Of a stretch of 64,000 nucleotides of DNA, positions 55,815 to 64,000 are shown piece after piece. Source of the stretch: Aurifilum marmelostoma. Taxonomy: Eukaryota > Ascomycota > Sordariomycetes > Diaporthales > Cryphonectriaceae. The position numbers and the translations under genes are program-made. The notes beneath the pieces were generated by a model. That model saw only the letters and a program-made list of their open reading frames with translations. It was not told the origin of the DNA and made no database searches. The stretch lies in contig JAMXSV010000023.1 of assembly GCA_027559495.1 (NCBI GenBank), positions 1,674,001 through 1,738,000 of the forward strand, written 5' to 3'. The number at the start of each line of letters is the position of its first letter. The first letter of the stretch is position 1.

Positions 55815-57740
55815 TCAAGCACCATCTCCGCCCGACTCCCTCCCAGAAGCACCAAGCTGCTCGTCAGCCTCCGAGATCCTCTCGCACCGCCAGCTGGACG
55901 CCTCCTTGGGATCCCTCCCGCCCCCCAGGTACGTGTTCCGCTCCGGCCACCTGCAGTGCGCCCTCTCAAAGTCCACGCCCGCGCCGGCCGTGTCGTTGAC
56001 GTACTTTGTCCCCGTGATGGTGTCGGGCGCCGCGCCGTCCTCGACCCACGCCACCACCGCCGCCAGGACGTTGTGCTCCCTGTCGAAGGCGCCCTGGCTG
56101 GCCGCGCCGCCGAGCTGGCCCATCACCCAGGCGCCCGGCCCCGTCTGGCAGTGGAACATGCCCGAGATGCGGAAGAGGCGGAGGAAGTCGTCCATCTGGT
56201 CGGTCGAGTAGCCCATGCCTGCCCTCAGGTACTCGTAGTACCGGGGGCTGTTGAAGCTGCTGATCTGGTTGTCCTGGCCGCCGTGGTACATGACGAGCTT
56301 GCCTCCTCTCTGCTGGAACCTGGACAGGGTGTTTGGCCACGTCTGGATGTTGCCCGGGTTGATCTGGTCCGCGGCTTCGGCGTCTGCCAGGGAGTACTTT
56401 GCGGGATCCCAGTTGGGATCATTGTGCACGGCATATCGGAACCAGCTCTGCGACAAGGCCCAGGGCTGGCCGCTGTACAAGCCCGTCGATGCCAGGATCT
56501 CGCTGCCTGGGTTCATGGCGGGATACAGCAGGGTCCCGTTCTGCCACTCATAAGGGCTAAAGATGGTGCGGACGGTATCGACCTGCGCAGAGGTGAGACA
56601 CGCCGAGTCGTTGCTAGCTGCACCAGCAGCCGTATCCCCGCAGAGCAGAGTGCCCGGGTCGAACCGGCACAGGCTCGAGTCCTCGATGATGCCGTCCGCC
56701 ACGCCGTCGATGGTGTCGCACTGCCGCAGCACCTCGTTGTGGATGGTCGTCTGCCACACGCCCGCGGGGATGAAATGTTCCGACGAGCCGTTGGCGCTGC
56801 TGCCTGTGAGCGGGTAGAAGCTGGCTCGCCACGAGTACAGGTTGTTGAAGTCTACCGCGGGGCAGCCGGCCGAGATGCCATCAAAGTCGTCCGGGAACAT
56901 GTCTGCGGCCTTGATGCCCTGACGGCCCCCGAGGGAGCAGCCTAGGAAGTAGGACTTGTTGGCTGGCTGGCCGTAGAAGGGGGAGAGGATTGCTTTCCCT
57001 GCCTGTACGCCTACGTGCACACTAGATTCATATAACAAAGAAGAAGAAAAATAAATCATCAGTTCCTGGAGATGAGATGCATAGGGTTGTTGGGGAGAGA
57101 AATGATTGGGGCCAAGGTAAAAGAGGGTACGGGAGTTCTTACGCTCGCCATGCAAAGTCAGTAACTACATCTGGGTTGTTCAGGAACTGGATGCCCGAGG
57201 TTCCGTTATGGCCATTGTTCGTCCCTACACTGGCAAAGCCGTTCTGCGCAGTGGATGCAATGCTCGTGTAGTCGATACCTGGAGAAGCCCCAACGGTCCG
57301 TCCTCAGTAAGTATGTAGGATCAGAAAGGCATAGATAATTAATAACAAGTCACACAAAAGCAGGCGTGGGAATTCTCACAGCCACCAAGCCCACCATTGC
57401 CGGTGGTCACCAGACGACCATTCCAGTTCTGCGGCAGCCAGACCTCAGCAACCACTCCGGACCGGTTGGTTGTCGGTATCTGCAGGGCTAGACGACACAG
57501 GTCGACGGGCACGGTCTGGCTAGCCAGTGAGCAAGAAGGGTCGTTGCCGGTCAGGTTGATGCTCGTGCCTGCGCCGATGAAGGCGTGATTCGTGACGGTG
57601 GCGTTGAGGATTCCAGCGGCTGTGGGGTCGAACTGGGCACACTGGTCCTGGAAGCTGGTGGTCTCGGAGGCGGCCGCCTGGGCGTGTAGCAGGGTACCGA
57701 GACCGAAATGGAGGAGAAGGGCGGCAATTCCAAAAGACAT
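55815..57740 (-). CDS. Secreted tannase / feruloyl esterase family enzyme
   Basis: Three exons: 57740-57380, 57278-57143, 57021-55815; 567 residues. Introns (101 and 121 bp) start GTGAGA and GTAAGA. The signal peptide is MSFGIAALLLHFGLGTLLHA. The family cleaves ester bonds of gallic or ferulic acid in tannins and plant cell wall. The catalytic CS-D-HC pattern is complete: Cys194-Ser195 in FLGCSLGGRQG, Asp416 in YHGGQDNQISS, His456-Cys457 in GMFHCQTGPG; the two cysteines form the family's disulphide. A calcium-loop-like CDTIDGVADGIIEDSSLCRF is also present. Exon 2 encodes GCIDYTSIASTAQNGFAS and VVTDFAWR, as expected. Many N-glycosylation sites. C-terminus ends in a Ser/Gly-rich tail. Tannase versus feruloyl esterase cannot be decided by eye. 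Confidence 0.95.
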
Positions 57741-59032
57741 GGTGTCACGATGTTCTCTGCTGGGCTCTGGTGGACAAGTTCCAATCAAAGTCGTGGCAGC
57801 ACAGGCCAATCATGAACAAGTAGGAATCTTCTTCAGAGAGAGTACTATATGATCACAAGTGCTCAGCAAGAACCGTGCATCGTTTGGACAGAATCTATGC
57901 ACTATGCTACGCTATTATCTTCCAGCAGGATGTCTTGCAATAGTTATAATAACCCGAGCATATAGAACCCCGGGAGAATTGACCCAAAGGGTTTCAGCGT
58001 GACATGCACTAGTGCAGGTTAATATATCAGGATTTAAACTCGAGTTGCGGCCATGGTTCAGTCGACGGCATAAGAGACGCCGAGCGGATGTTTCGGAGTC
58101 TCTGCAGAGAATCCCTGGCGACGAAGACGGGCTGTTTAATTACCTGCCATCTAAGCGAGGAGGCGTCCTGTGCGTCGCAGGGTCGAGAGGCTCATTAAAA
58201 TGTGAAGCATGCCTAGATATCGACCAAAGTGTAATTATTGGCTGGATGCTGTCATTCCATCCTTGCAAGTGGCTGCCTCACAGTGTTAGCGATATCTAAG
58301 GTACCGAAGAGTTTAACTCATTTCTTTTTCTGGACTATTTATGCCCATCGGTTTGATTGTCTGTTAATAATCCTATCCTGGAGTTTATCTACGCTGGCGC
58401 AGTGCATCCGTAGATTATACTTCCCAGTCTGATAGGACACTTAGGGTTTCCATCATTATTTAATGCGAGTAAATATGTTCGACGCCATCCTAATAGACTA
58501 GAGATGTCGTGCATGAGGCTGACTCCAGGTGCCCTCTGCCCCGGCAAGATGTATCGTGAATATTCCGGCGATTCCATTGCTTCTTGGAATTATTCCGCCC
58601 CCTTCCGCGTGGCTTCCCATGTCTATATCCACAAGCCAAGATCTACTAAGTATTTATTTATCTATCACTGCGGAAAAGCGCACGGTGGCTGTGCTGGGCC
58701 CTGCCGCTGAGAGCTGACTGCCCCAGGTGACCATACCCGGTGTGGCCCTGAAGGAATGGGAAAAAAGCGAGCAGGCCAATTGGGGCGTGGCGGGATCTGG
58801 CAGCCTTCATCCCCTCTTGGCGCGTATCAGCTTGCTTATTGCCTCACTGCGGATGCTTTTCTGGGGGGGCGCAGTTCATGACACATCCAGGATCAATCAC
58901 GTGGTGTGTCCCATGAGCTGAAAGCGAACTGGTGATGATAAGAAGCATGCCGGGACGTCCTCAACAGCCCGTGAGGAATCGATCCTGTTTCGCTAATTAT
59001 TTCAACAAACTTTTGGGAATTTCTGTTCCACG
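57741..59032. other. Divergent upstream region, no gene recognised
   Basis: 1.29 kb between the start of the esterase (-) and the Gly/His-rich protein (+). AT-rich in part; frames up to 95 codons without features. Confidence 0.5.
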
Positions 59033-59430
59033 ATGTGTTTCGGCAGCAAGGTCAGTCTCCTTCTGATGGTGTAGTAATTAATTATTGAATTACTCCTAAA
59101 AGCAGTCCTAATGGCATTTGATTATAGTCACACTATCCGGGGGATAGCAGGTTGGCGGCGAGGCCAGTACGCAGGTACAACGACAGATACAAGTACGGGA
59201 TGCAAAAGTCATCGCGTCCCTACGACTCAAGCGACGCAGCCACCGTCGCGGCCGGTGGAGGCGCCGCCTCGTATCAGTCGCATCACTACGCATATGGCGG
59301 ACAGGCTCACTCGCACGGTCACCACGGCACGAGCCATCACGACGGATTTCATTTCGGTGGAGGGGGACATGATGTAGGAGGCGGCAGCCACTCTGGAGGT
59401 GCTGATGGAGGAGATGGTGGAGGGTGTTGA
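59033..59430 (+). CDS. Small Gly/His-rich protein with MCFGSK start (exon border unresolved)
   Basis: The start ATG TGT TTC GGC AGC AAG (MCFGSK) at 59033-59050 is followed at once by GTCAGT, a donor. About 100 bp later a frame from about 59155 to the stop at 59430 reads RRYNDRYKYGMQKSSRPYDS, then Ala/Gly, SYQSHHYAYGGQAHSHGHHG and a Gly/His-rich end GGADGGDGGGC. Fungi have short proteins that start MCFGS and end in Gly/His/Cys repeats, so I take these as one gene. However, AAG|GTCAGT leaves phase 0, while the available AG acceptors (59150, 59174) give the wrong phase for this frame. Either another tiny exon or a base error is missing. The conserved MCFG start could be acylated, but this is a guess. 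Function unknown. Confidence 0.5.
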
Positions 59431-59621
59431 GCAAGATTTTTTTTTTTTCTTCCTTCTTTCTTCTTCCCACGCATGCGAATATTTGGGTATGAAAGTTTGA
59501 TGAATGAAGAACAGCATGTATAAGGTACCAATGATGGATTGATTCTCTTTGTCGATAGTAATTAATGATCTTCAGGTCAACAGATTTCGAATGAATAAAT
59601 ACATGATTAATCACCCCGGAC

Positions 59622-60707
59622 TCATCCCAGATACTCCCCTCCCGTTTCCTTATGAATCACATCAAAAAGCGGCTTGGCACTGAACCACCCAGCAAAATGA
59701 GTCCCGACCGTCTTGTACGTGTACCGGGCATCCTCGTCCGAGATGAGGATCGGCTTCTCCCCCCGCGGGCCGGCCGCCGCCTCGGCGAGCAGCTGGGCCT
59801 GGCAGCACTTGTCCATGCTCACGAACCAGAAGACGGCCTCGTCCACGGTCCTGCCGACGGTGAGCAGGCCGTGGTTCTGCAGCAGGGCGGCCTTCCTGCC
59901 GCCGACGCAGCGGGCAATGTTGCGGCCCTCCTCGGCGGCGAGGACGACGCCGTTGAAGGACTCGTACACGGCGTGGTCGTCGTGGAAGGCGCACGCGTCC
60001 TGGGTGATGGTCTCGAGGGGCCGGCCCAGCGAGCAAAAGGCGCGGCCGTAGATGGTGTGGCTGTGGCAGGCGGCCATGACGTCCGGGCGGGCCTGGTGGA
60101 TGGCCGAGTGGATCATGAAGGCGGCCGAGTTGAGGAGCCGGTTCTCCCCGCCCTCGATCACCCTGCCCTCCTCGCTGACGCGGATGAGATCGGACGCCTT
60201 CATCAGGCCAAAGGCGGTGCCGAATGGGTTGACCCAGAAGGTGTCGGGCTCGACGGGGTCACGGTACGTGATGTGGCCTGTTTGTTGGCATCAGAGTAGA
60301 TCCGTCAGCAGGGCTTGAGAGTCGGGGACAAGGCTGGACCCTCCCATGTCTGATCCATCCGAATGAATGATGGCGACGAACCGGCAACGCCTTCATCGTA
60401 GCCATATTTGGCAAAGATACGAAATGCGGCGGCAAGGCGACCTTTCCAGTAGGCTCGCTCCTCGTAGGGATCTTCAAACTTGGGAACACTAAATTAATTA
60501 CATTGATGTGAGGAATTCGTCATCTTATCAGTCATTGTGAAGACATGCGATGCACCAAGACAGACTCCTGCTAATTACTCACGAGGGAAACTGGGACCGC
60601 TTCTGCTTGGCGGTCTCGTCAAACAGGCCAGGCTCGAGGGGTGCTACTATCGAGGGGTGGCTGTTTTCGTCTTGCTCGTCGGTGGCATTGTCTGCGTGGG
60701 GGGCCAT
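59622..60707 (-). CDS. Class II aldolase / adducin family protein
   Basis: Three exons: 60707-60583, 60488-60382, 60277-59622; 295 residues. Introns of 94 and 104 bp begin GTGAGT and GTTCGT. The last junction restores DEGVAGHITYRDPVEPDTFW. The family covers metal-dependent aldolases and epimerases acting on sugar phosphates, and related proteins of unknown substrate. Zinc-ligand pattern seen: His149 and His151 in MAACHSHTIYGRAF and His213 in ALLQNHGLLTVG. The region VNPFGTAFGLMKASDLIRVS is the substrate-loop block typical of fungal members. No signal peptide: cytosolic. It resembles the fungal group that includes fission yeast Mug14, for which I know no defined reaction. The N-terminal 40 residues are disordered. 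Confidence 0.93.
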
Positions 60708-62571
60708 TCTGAATAATTAGATGGAGATGTTGTTATTATTATTCCGACTAGACTTGATAACCTTAATTGGGCACCTTTTTACGAGAGAAGGACACAGATA
60801 TAGTTCTTAGAAGAAGATTTACTTGTAGAGATGATTAGAGAAAAGGAAGAGAGAGAGAGAGAATCGCCTCTCTATCTATATTGCCCTATTGCCCGCTACT
60901 TATTTTCCTGGCGTGCGTCCATCGGATCGCACGTGGAGCCTTTGGACTGCGGGGAAGTTGACTAAAGGCATCTCTGGGCACGGTAGTTGGTCGATTGCAG
61001 CCGAGGCGTTGATCTATCGACGCCGCTGGGATAATGTCTATACTTGATCGGGGGGGATTCCCAGTTGATGTCGGCAAGATACGACGGTAATTATGTGAGG
61101 TCTAGGTATCTGCATGTGGGATCCATGGTACTGATGAACATTATACATACGATTGATTTATACTTGCTACGTAATTATTGGAAACTTACTAGAACACTCC
61201 ATTTGTGTTGTGACGATTTTGGAAAATGTCCGTGATGGTTAATGGTTGGGATGGGTTGAAAAGATTGGCATATCAACAGCCACACTGAGTGATAATTACA
61301 CTCCAACACCTATTGAATTATTTAGATATTAATTGATACTAGGCTTGCTTACCTCGAGATCTTAGCTGAAGGATTCTGTGCCAATTAGGAGCCATGAATT
61401 CATAGCCTGTGGTTAATACAGAGTTCACATAGCCTGGCCAAAGATGAAGTGGTCAACTGTCGTCAGTATAGACTCTCCTCTCTTTTGAGTAATCAGGTCC
61501 TGGACTCTGGGTGTTCAATAATTGTATGAGGTAGCCAGTGGCTATATACTATAAGAGGACGACGGTCAACACGTGCCCAAAAGTGGTACCTGCAATGTAG
61601 GGTGCGTTTAGAGGGGCAGTTGGCAACCCTACGTAATATGTATTATATATAAGTGTTAGTAACCAGATCGCCACTCATGCCTGACTGTTCAACTTTTGTT
61701 TAAAATAGTATCCTCTAACAACGGTGGGCCACAAGGGGGGGGGGGGGGAGGAGCTGACCATCAACAGGGGGAAGATGGTGAACAGTGCTTCTTGCAACCA
61801 CAACAAAAATTGCCCATCTTTTGCGCTGGAGCCCAATATTGCTCTTATTCACACACTCTCAGAAAGCAAAATTCATTATCCATGCTGTGCTGAACAACAG
61901 TTAGCGAATATCTATCACCCAACCAAAACAAGACAATGGTTCTCACGAGAGTGATCCCATGATGAGCAGCAATTGACATCCCATCTTATAATATATTATC
62001 GCAGGATGACACTCGGTATTGCCGATGATTTATGCGAGTCTCAATCCCAATTCTACCTCTCTCCTACCCCCCCAACCGCCGTGCCCAACTGAGAGTCCAG
62101 GGTAGCTAAAATACGCGGTGCAACATGGCCCCATCTTTGTTTACCCTGGGCCCAGAGGTAAAGGTAAGGGGGGGGGGGTGTGAGGTGTCAATGTTAACGA
62201 GTGGACCGGGTAGGATCCGCGGGTCTGTCATTTTGGGGGGGGCCCTGTCGGTGTTTGAGACCAACAAAGTTGAGGTACGAGGAGGGCTACAGTACTCCCT
62301 CCCCAAACCCAATCATCCCATACATCTGTCGGAAACTCTTTTGTTTTGTTTCGTTCATTAAAAGAAGAGTGTATCTACAGCTGCATCTGCTTTCTGCCCT
62401 TCGTTTCCCCTCTTTTTTACAGTTCATTTTCCTAAATCCTGTTATAATTAATACTGAACCTTTCTTTATTTTTATTTTTTTTTCTTTCTTCTTTTTCGAC
62501 TACCTGCATAATCGAATCGCTAGTAATGTACCTCCACTGCCTACACCAGCAGCACCAGTGAGTGAGTGACG
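60708..62571. promoter_or_regulatory. AT-rich divergent upstream region of the aldolase-like and TRK genes
   Basis: 1.86 kb between divergent starts. Clearly AT-rich from 61.0 to 62.0 kb. G-runs at 61735-61748 and 62170-62178. The last 240 bp before the TRK start are pyrimidine- and T-rich (62410-62500), a likely leader. No gene recognised. Confidence 0.5.
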
Positions 62572-64000
62572 ATGCCACAGCAGCTGGAGCCCGGCGGCCG
62601 GGCCCATCGCCAAGAGCTGCTGATCAGCAAGGTGGCCGACGTCTGGTCAGCGGTACGGCCGTACCTCCCGCCGGTGAACTTCATCACGATGCACCACGCA
62701 TACTTTATCTTTGTCGGCCTGCTCGTCTCCGTCGTCTTCTGGGGCGCGTCCCACCCCGGCAGGAGCGTCAGCTTCATGGACAGCCTGTTCCTGGTCGAGT
62801 CCGCCTTCACCTCCACGGGCCTCAACACGGTCAACCTCAGCGCGCTCACGTCGGGCCAGCAGGCCATCCTGGGCATCATGACCATGCTGGGCAGCCCCGT
62901 GCTGATCTCGCTCTTCACCATCTGGTTCCGGGCGCACATCTTTGAGAAGCGCTTCGAGGACATTGTCGAGGCCGAACGCAACAGGCGGACCCAGACGACG
63001 AGCACCATTGTGGGCATGGCGGGTGTCATGTTTGGGGCGCCTGTCATGTCTACCTTTAAAGGATCCAAGGTGCGGCGCAAACAGAATCATAACAATAACA
63101 ACAACAACAACAACAACCAGCACCACCTCAGGGGCCCGCCTCCTCGTGCAAACACCATGATGCACACGCAGCGCGCCGAGGAGGATGCGCTGCAGCTCGG
63201 CGGCACATCCAGGGACAAGCTGCCCACCGCTGTGAACCAGCTAGAAGAGGAGGCCCAGCCTAGCCACCTGAACTCGATCCGGGAAGGAGAGAGGCTCACA
63301 GTCGTCGGCGAGCAGCAGCAGCAGCAGCAGCAGCAGCCGCACGCCTCGGGACGCCCCGTCAGCGCGTACTCGCACGCCTCCAACATGACGACGAGGAGGC
63401 GGTCTCGCAACCACAGCGACGCCCGCCCCACGACCTCGGAGGGAGGGTTTGACTTCCGGACCTTTATCCGCACCAACAAGAGGAACATCGGGCGGAACGG
63501 CCAGTTCTTTGACCTGACGGACGAGGAGCGCGAGTACCTGGGCGGTGTCGAGTACCGCGCCCTGCGGATCCTCTTTGTCATCGTTGCCGTCTATTTCGTC
63601 CTCTTCCAGCTCTTTGGGGCCATCGCGCTGGGGGCCTGGATGGCCTCGAGGGAGCCCCGGCTCGCGGCGGCCAACTCGCAGAACCCCTGGTGGACGGGCG
63701 TGTTCCTGTGCATCTCGTCGTTCAACAACAACGGCATGACCCTGCTGGATGCCGGCATCGGGGCGTATGCAGACGATGCGTTCGTGCTGACCATTGTCGC
63801 CCTCCTCGCCCTGGCCGGCAACTATGCGTTCCCTGCGTTTATACGCATGACCGTCTTCTTCTGCAGCTGTGTGCTCAGGCTCGCGACCAAGCCCGACGAG
63901 CATGCCACGTGGAAGGAGGCCTTTGATTTCATCCTCAAGTACCCCCGGCGCCTGTTCATGCTGATGTTCCCGGCCAAGGCCAACTGGACGTTTGTGGGCA
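62572..64000 (+). CDS. TRK-type potassium transporter, N-terminal part (cut by window edge)
   Basis: The frame from ATG 62572 stays open to the window end (476 codons), so the C-terminal half is missing. TRK/HKT proteins carry K+ across the plasma membrane and have four membrane-pore-membrane repeats. Here the first repeat is NFITMHHAYFIFVGLLVSVV, then the pore segment SAFTSTGLNTV with its filter Gly and the helix ILGIMTMLGSPVLISLFTIW. A long cytosolic loop follows (about residues 125-330) with a run of nine Asn, a run of eight Gln and RRRSRNHSD, as expected for the large loop of fungal TRKs. The second repeat begins EYRALRILFVIVAVYFVLFQ, with pore segment FLCISSFNNNGMTLLDAG. The sequence ends at FPAKANWTFVG. 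Poly-N and poly-Q are coded by AAC and CAG repeats. Confidence 0.93.
   Translation, partial: MPQQLEPGGRAHRQELLISKVADVWSAVRPYLPPVNFITMHHAYFIFVGLLVSVVFWGASHPGRSVSFMDSLFLVESAFTSTGLNTVNLSALTSGQQAILGIMTMLGSPVLISLFTIWFRAHIFEKRFEDIVEAERNRRTQTTSTIVGMAGVMFGAPVMSTFKGSKVRRKQNHNNNNNNNNNQHHLRGPPPRANTMMHTQRAEEDALQLGGTSRDKLPTAVNQLEEEAQPSHLNSIREGERLTVVGEQQQQQQQQPHASGRPVSAYSHASNMTTRRRSRNHSDARPTTSEGGFDFRTFIRTNKRNIGRNGQFFDLTDEEREYLGGVEYRALRILFVIVAVYFVLFQLFGAIALGAWMASREPRLAAANSQNPWWTGVFLCISSFNNNGMTLLDAGIGAYADDAFVLTIVALLALAGNYAFPAFIRMTVFFCSCVLRLATKPDEHATWKEAFDFILKYPRRLFMLMFPAKANWTFVG

Noticed and set aside
55740..56945. 401-codon plus-strand frame
   Set aside because: Antisense shadow of the tannase-family esterase gene.

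Overview
The window is nuclear DNA from a filamentous ascomycete, most likely a plant-associated Sordariomycete (the class is an inference; I cannot name the genus). The grounds are short introns of about 60-130 bp with GT..AG ends and CTAAC/CTGAC-like branch sites, a lone dispersed 5S rRNA gene, an intron-bearing tRNA-Val, long pyrimidine-rich upstream regions, and fungal families such as AA9 lytic polysaccharide monooxygenase, tannase/feruloyl esterase, PEX11C and TRK. No virus, plasmid, CRISPR array or intact transposon was seen.

Layout. 0-10 kb: the 5' end of a membrane protein gene cut by the window edge, a universal stress protein with an acidic tail, a low-complexity protein, and long non-coding stretches. 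10.8-16.7 kb: a head-to-head translation pair, eIF3 subunit L (-) and the ribosome-release GTPase EFL1/RIA1 (+). 19-26 kb: a Ser/Thr-rich GPI-type wall protein, a PEX11C-like peroxin whose frame is broken twice at C-runs, and an AA9 LPMO with a disordered tail carrying five acidic cysteine modules. 27-35.5 kb: tRNA-Val(AAC), an AT-rich block, two divergently transcribed paralogous secreted proteins of unknown function, a DUF1624/HGSNAT-like membrane acyltransferase, and a variant 5S rRNA gene. 36-38 kb: TspO/MBR and a BTB-like protein, tail to tail. 38-44.4 kb: more than 6 kb without a convincing gene, ending at a 427-aa basic, Ser/Arg-rich protein. 47-61 kb: a DUF4385 gene (broken at a G7 run), an OYE-type flavin oxidoreductase, a catechol-type O-methyltransferase, a cytosolic GH1 beta-glucosidase, a small acidic protein, a secreted tannase/feruloyl esterase, a Gly/His-rich MCFGSK protein and a class II aldolase-like enzyme. 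62.5 kb to the end: a TRK potassium transporter cut by the window edge.

How genes may work together. EFL1 and eIF3l share one intergenic region and both serve translation. The OYE, O-methyltransferase, beta-glucosidase, esterase and aldolase set would fit release and modification of plant phenolic esters and glycosides, but there is no backbone synthase or regulator, so this is only a neighbourhood hypothesis. The LPMO and the tannase-family esterase are secreted and act on plant wall polymers.

Best leads: the cysteine-acidic LPMO tail, the 5S rRNA variant with compensated helices, the divergent secreted paralogues, the repeated +1 errors at C/G runs in two otherwise conserved genes, and the 6-kb gene desert. 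All exon borders were placed by eye from splice signals, reading frame and remembered family alignments; no search was run.
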